From assembly GCF_030816195.1 (NCBI RefSeq), contig NZ_JAUSXS010000001.1:2069501-2133500 (forward strand): 64,000 nucleotides of DNA. The letters run 5' to 3'. Numbering within the stretch: the first letter of the stretch is position 1; each line of letters opens with the position of its first letter. Shown piece by piece: positions 61,548-64,000 of the stretch. Below the pieces are notes generated by a model. The model was not told the DNA's origin. It ran no database searches and saw only the letters and a program-made list of their open reading frames with translations. Made by a program: the position numbers and the translations under genes. The stretch is from Pseudomonas sp. W4I3. Lineage in GTDB: Bacteria > Pseudomonadota > Gammaproteobacteria > Pseudomonadales > Pseudomonadaceae.

Positions 61548-62696
61548 ATGAGCAGCACCTTCTTTATTCCCGCCGTCAATATCATGGGCATCGACTGCCT
61601 CGACGAAGCCATGATCGCCATCCGCAACTACGGCTTTCGCAAGGCGTTGATCGTGACGGACCAGGGCTTGTGCAAAGCCGGCGTGGCCAGCCTGATCGCC
61701 GAGAAGCTGGCGATGCAGGACATCGATTCGGTGGTCTACGATGGCGCCAGGCCCAACCCCACGGTGGACAACGTCGAGAAGGGCCTGGCGCTGCTGCAAC
61801 AGAGCGGCTGCGATTTTGTCGTGTCCCTGGGCGGCGGATCGCCCCATGACTGCTCCAAGGGGATTGCCCTGTGCGCCACCAACGGCGGGCGTGTCGGCGA
61901 CTATGAGGGCGTCGACCAGTCCAGCAAGCCGCAACTGCCGCTGGTGGCCATCAACACCACCGCCGGCACGGCCAGCGAGATGACCCGTTTCTGCATCATC
62001 ACCGACGAGACCCGCCACGTGAAAATGGCCATCGTCGACCGCAACGTCACGCCGCTGCTGTCGGTCAACGATCCGGCCTTGATGGTCGCAATGCCCAAGG
62101 GCCTCACCGCCGCCACCGGCATGGATGCCTTGACGCACGCCATCGAAGCCTACGTGTCGACCGCCGCCACGCCAATCACCGACGCATGCGCCATCAAAGC
62201 CATCGAACTGATCAGCGCCAACCTGCGCCTGGCCGTACGCGACGGCAGCGACCTCGCCGCACGTGAAAACATGGCCTATGCGCAGTTTCTCGCGGGCATG
62301 GCGTTCAACAACGCGTCGCTGGGCTTTGTGCACGCCATGGCGCATCAGCTCGGCGGCCTGTACGACCTTCCCCACGGCGTGTGCAATGCGGTGCTGCTGC
62401 CCCACGTGCAGAGTTTCAATGCCAGTGTCAGCGCCAAACGCTTGAGTGACGTGGCGCGCGCGTTGGGTGCCGATATCAAAGGGATTACCCCGGAGGAAGG
62501 TGCGCAGGCCGCGATCGTCGCGATTCGTGCGCTGTCCCAAGACGTTGAAATCCCCGCCGGCCTGCGCGAACTCGGCGCCAAATTGCAGGATATTCCGCTG
62601 CTGGCAAGCAATGCACTGAAGGACGCGTGTGGCCTGACCAACCCACGGCGGGCAGATCAGCGTCAGATCGAGGAGATCTTTCGCAGCGCGTTTTGA
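61548..62696 (+). CDS. Iron-containing alcohol dehydrogenase (group III)
   Basis: 382 residues, as in YiaY/AdhB. NAD site [14 protein letters not shown] (about residue 96). The iron ligands are in [14 protein letters not shown] (Asp and His) and [20 protein letters not shown] (two His). It interconverts primary alcohols and aldehydes with NAD(H). A perfect Anr box stands ahead, so expression under low oxygen is likely, fitting a fermentative or redox-balancing job. The following gene starts 89 bases later and may be separate. Confidence 0.93.
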   Translation: MSSTFFIPAVNIMGIDCLDEAMIAIRNYGFRKALIVTDQGLCKAGVASLIAEKLAMQDIDSVVYDGARPNPTVDNVEKGLALLQQSGCDFVVSLGGGSPHDCSKGIALCATNGGRVGDYEGVDQSSKPQLPLVAINTTAGTASEMTRFCIITDETRHVKMAIVDRNVTPLLSVNDPALMVAMPKGLTAATGMDALTHAIEAYVSTAATPITDACAIKAIELISANLRLAVRDGSDLAARENMAYAQFLAGMAFNNASLGFVHAMAHQLGGLYDLPHGVCNAVLLPHVQSFNASVSAKRLSDVARALGADIKGITPEEGAQAAIVAIRALSQDVEIPAGLRELGAKLQDIPLLASNALKDACGLTNPRRADQRQIEEIFRSAF

Positions 62697-62785
62697 CAGG
62701 GGCAGCTTTGAGCTGCAAGCGTTAAGCTACACGCTGATTGCGTTCAACTGAGCATGATGCGTGCAGCTTGCCGCTGAGGTCCCCC

Positions 62786-63460
62786 ATGAGAGTTCTATTA
62801 TTCGGTGCCACCGGCATGGTCGGCCAGGGCGTGCTGCGCGAGTGCCTGCTGGCGCCCGATGTGCAGGAAGTGGTCGCGGTCGGTCGTACGCCGTTGACCC
62901 AGGAGCACGGTAAACTGCACCAGGTGTTGCACAGCGACATGCTGGATTTCCAGCCGCTGGAAAACCTGTTGCAAGGCTTTGATGCGTGCTTCTTCTGCCT
63001 GGGCGTTTCCTCGGCGGGCATGCGTGAAACCCAGTACACCCATCTCACCTACGACCTGACGTTGGTCGCCGCCAGCACCCTGGCGCGGCTCAATCCGCAG
63101 ATGACGTTTATTTATGTGTCCGGCGCGGGCACTGACAGTTCGGAAATGGGCAAGTCGATGTGGGCGCGGGTCAAGGGCAAGACCGAGAATGCCTTGCTGC
63201 GCTTGCCGTTCAAGGCGGTCTACCTGTTCCGGCCGGGGATCATCCAGCCGTTGCATGGGGTACGTTCGAAGACGCCGCTGTACCAAGCGTTCTATAGCGT
63301 GCTTGGGCCGTTGCTCTCGTTTGTGCGTCGGATAAAGCCGAGCTGGGTCGTCAGCACCGAGACTGTTGGCCGTGCGATGTTGCAGGCGGTGAGCCATGGC
63401 GCGCCGCGACCCGTCGTGGAGCAGGGCGAGATCAATCACTTGGCGGCTGAGCGTCGCTGA
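62786..63460 (+). CDS. NAD(P)-binding Rossmann protein (atypical SDR)
   Basis: 224 residues. The dinucleotide loop GATGMVGQGVLREC starts at residue 8. Then DACFFCLGVSSAGMRETQY, TFIYVSGAGTDSSEMGKSMW with the SDR-like Ser, and the later VYLFRPGIIQPL. It has no Tyr-xxx-Lys of classical reductases in an obvious place, so it may be a regulator or an epimerase-like enzyme. The ATG at 62786 has GAGGT ahead. The stop overlaps the start of the LysR gene (TGATG), so the two are coupled. Confidence 0.87.
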   Translation: MRVLLFGATGMVGQGVLRECLLAPDVQEVVAVGRTPLTQEHGKLHQVLHSDMLDFQPLENLLQGFDACFFCLGVSSAGMRETQYTHLTYDLTLVAASTLARLNPQMTFIYVSGAGTDSSEMGKSMWARVKGKTENALLRLPFKAVYLFRPGIIQPLHGVRSKTPLYQAFYSVLGPLLSFVRRIKPSWVVSTETVGRAMLQAVSHGAPRPVVEQGEINHLAAERR

Positions 63461-64000
63461 TGCTGCACAAGAGTCTGGTGCGCCGCCTTGACCTGATCAC
63501 CCTGCAACTATTTGTCGCGGTGTTCGAGGAGGGCACCCTGACCCGTGCGGCGGCTCGCGAGGCCATCGCGGTGTCGGCGGCCAGCAAGCGCTTGATGGAG
63601 CTCGAACAGGTACTCGGGGTCAGCCTGTTCGTGCGCCGCGCCAAGGGCATGGACCTGACGGCGGCCGGCGAAACCTTGCTGCACCATGCGCGGCAGATGC
63701 TGTTCAATGTCGAGAAAATGGGCCTTGAACTGGGCGAACACAGTCATGGCGTGCGCGGCTATGTGCGGATGCTGGCCAACCTCTCGGCAATCATTCAGTT
63801 TCTTCCTGAAGACTTGCGCGACTTTTCCGCGTTGCACCCGCAAGTGAAGACCGACCTTGAAGAACGCCCCAGCAACGGTGTGGTGCAAGGCGTGCTGGAT
63901 GGCGTGGCGGACCTGGGCATCTGCTCCAGTGATACCGACACCAAAGGCTTGCCCAGCGTGACCTATCGCCACGACAAACTGGTGGTGTTGATGCCCGCGG
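63460..64000 (+). CDS. LysR-family transcriptional regulator, partial
   Basis: About 180 N-terminal residues are seen; the rest lies beyond the right edge. The winged helix covers residues 8-68: LDLITLQLFVAVFEEGTLTR, AAAREAIAVSAASKRLMELE, GVSLFVRRAKGMDLTAAGE. The effector domain starts near residue 95 (GYVRMLANLSAIIQFLPEDL). It starts by TGATG overlap with the Rossmann-protein gene. LysR proteins mostly control a neighbour, so the target may be that gene or one to the right. Confidence 0.92.
   Translation, partial: MLHKSLVRRLDLITLQLFVAVFEEGTLTRAAAREAIAVSAASKRLMELEQVLGVSLFVRRAKGMDLTAAGETLLHHARQMLFNVEKMGLELGEHSHGVRGYVRMLANLSAIIQFLPEDLRDFSALHPQVKTDLEERPSNGVVQGVLDGVADLGICSSDTDTKGLPSVTYRHDKLVVLMPA

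Overview
The window looks like chromosome of a fluorescent Pseudomonas (P. fluorescens group). The basis is the gene content (bra/liv uptake operon, pca cluster with PcaR, ttg/emhABC-type efflux pump with a TtgR-like repressor, olsBA, rapA, PitA), high GC, and about ten copies of a paired inverted repeat built on GTGGGAGGGGGCTTGCTCCC, the REPIN type known from that group. No rRNA, tRNA, prophage, transposase gene or CRISPR array was seen. The first gene (DUF692 enzyme) and the last (LysR regulator) are cut by the window edges.

Layout. 1-1013: small bufferin-type RiPP operon (precursor plus DUF692 maturase), leftward. 1252-6250: leftward branched-chain amino acid ABC transporter braCDEFG with an internal terminator after braC. 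6591-11455: DUF2288 protein, MHYT-GGDEF-EAL signalling protein, YkgJ-type cysteine cluster protein, Spinster-like MFS carrier. 11621-17728: RapA, two small unknown proteins, a 38-residue CcoM-like cbb3 oxidase subunit behind an Anr-like box, PitA, a small charged protein. 18237-29030: complete protocatechuate branch of the beta-ketoadipate pathway, pcaR-pcaK-pcaIJF-pcaHG-pcaT-pcaBDC. 29165-31399: polysaccharide deacetylase lipoprotein and OprD-family porin. 31581-38264: ttgABC-type RND pump with divergent ttgR.

38508-41824: ArsR regulator, DHA1 MFS exporter and Old Yellow Enzyme in one operon, sharing an operator-rich gap with acpH. 41935-46881: ornithine-lipid genes olsBA, a serine hydrolase paired with a small cysteine-containing membrane protein, YceI, cardiolipin synthase ClsB. 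47039-51576: periplasmic beta-glucosidase BglX and a LemA-TPM-TPM operon. 51577-52294: non-coding, holding a 503-bp structured element inserted in a REPIN. 52295-57829: methyltransferase, then TonB receptor, FecR-type anti-sigma and ECF sigma behind a Fur-like box. 57921-60239: DapA-superfamily lyase, class II aldolase and divergent XRE-cupin regulator. 60408-64000: DUF4917 protein, iron alcohol dehydrogenase with a perfect Anr box, Rossmann protein, partial LysR gene.

Working together: the pca genes take protocatechuate to succinyl-CoA plus acetyl-CoA with dedicated importers (PcaK, PcaT). The TonB/FecR/ECF trio is a cell-surface signalling iron-uptake unit. The two Anr-like boxes tie CcoM and the alcohol dehydrogenase to low oxygen. 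The least explained pieces are the 503-bp element, the aldolase/DapA-like/XRE-cupin catabolic unit, the ArsR-MFS-OYE operon, the DUF4917 protein and the serine hydrolase/small protein pair.
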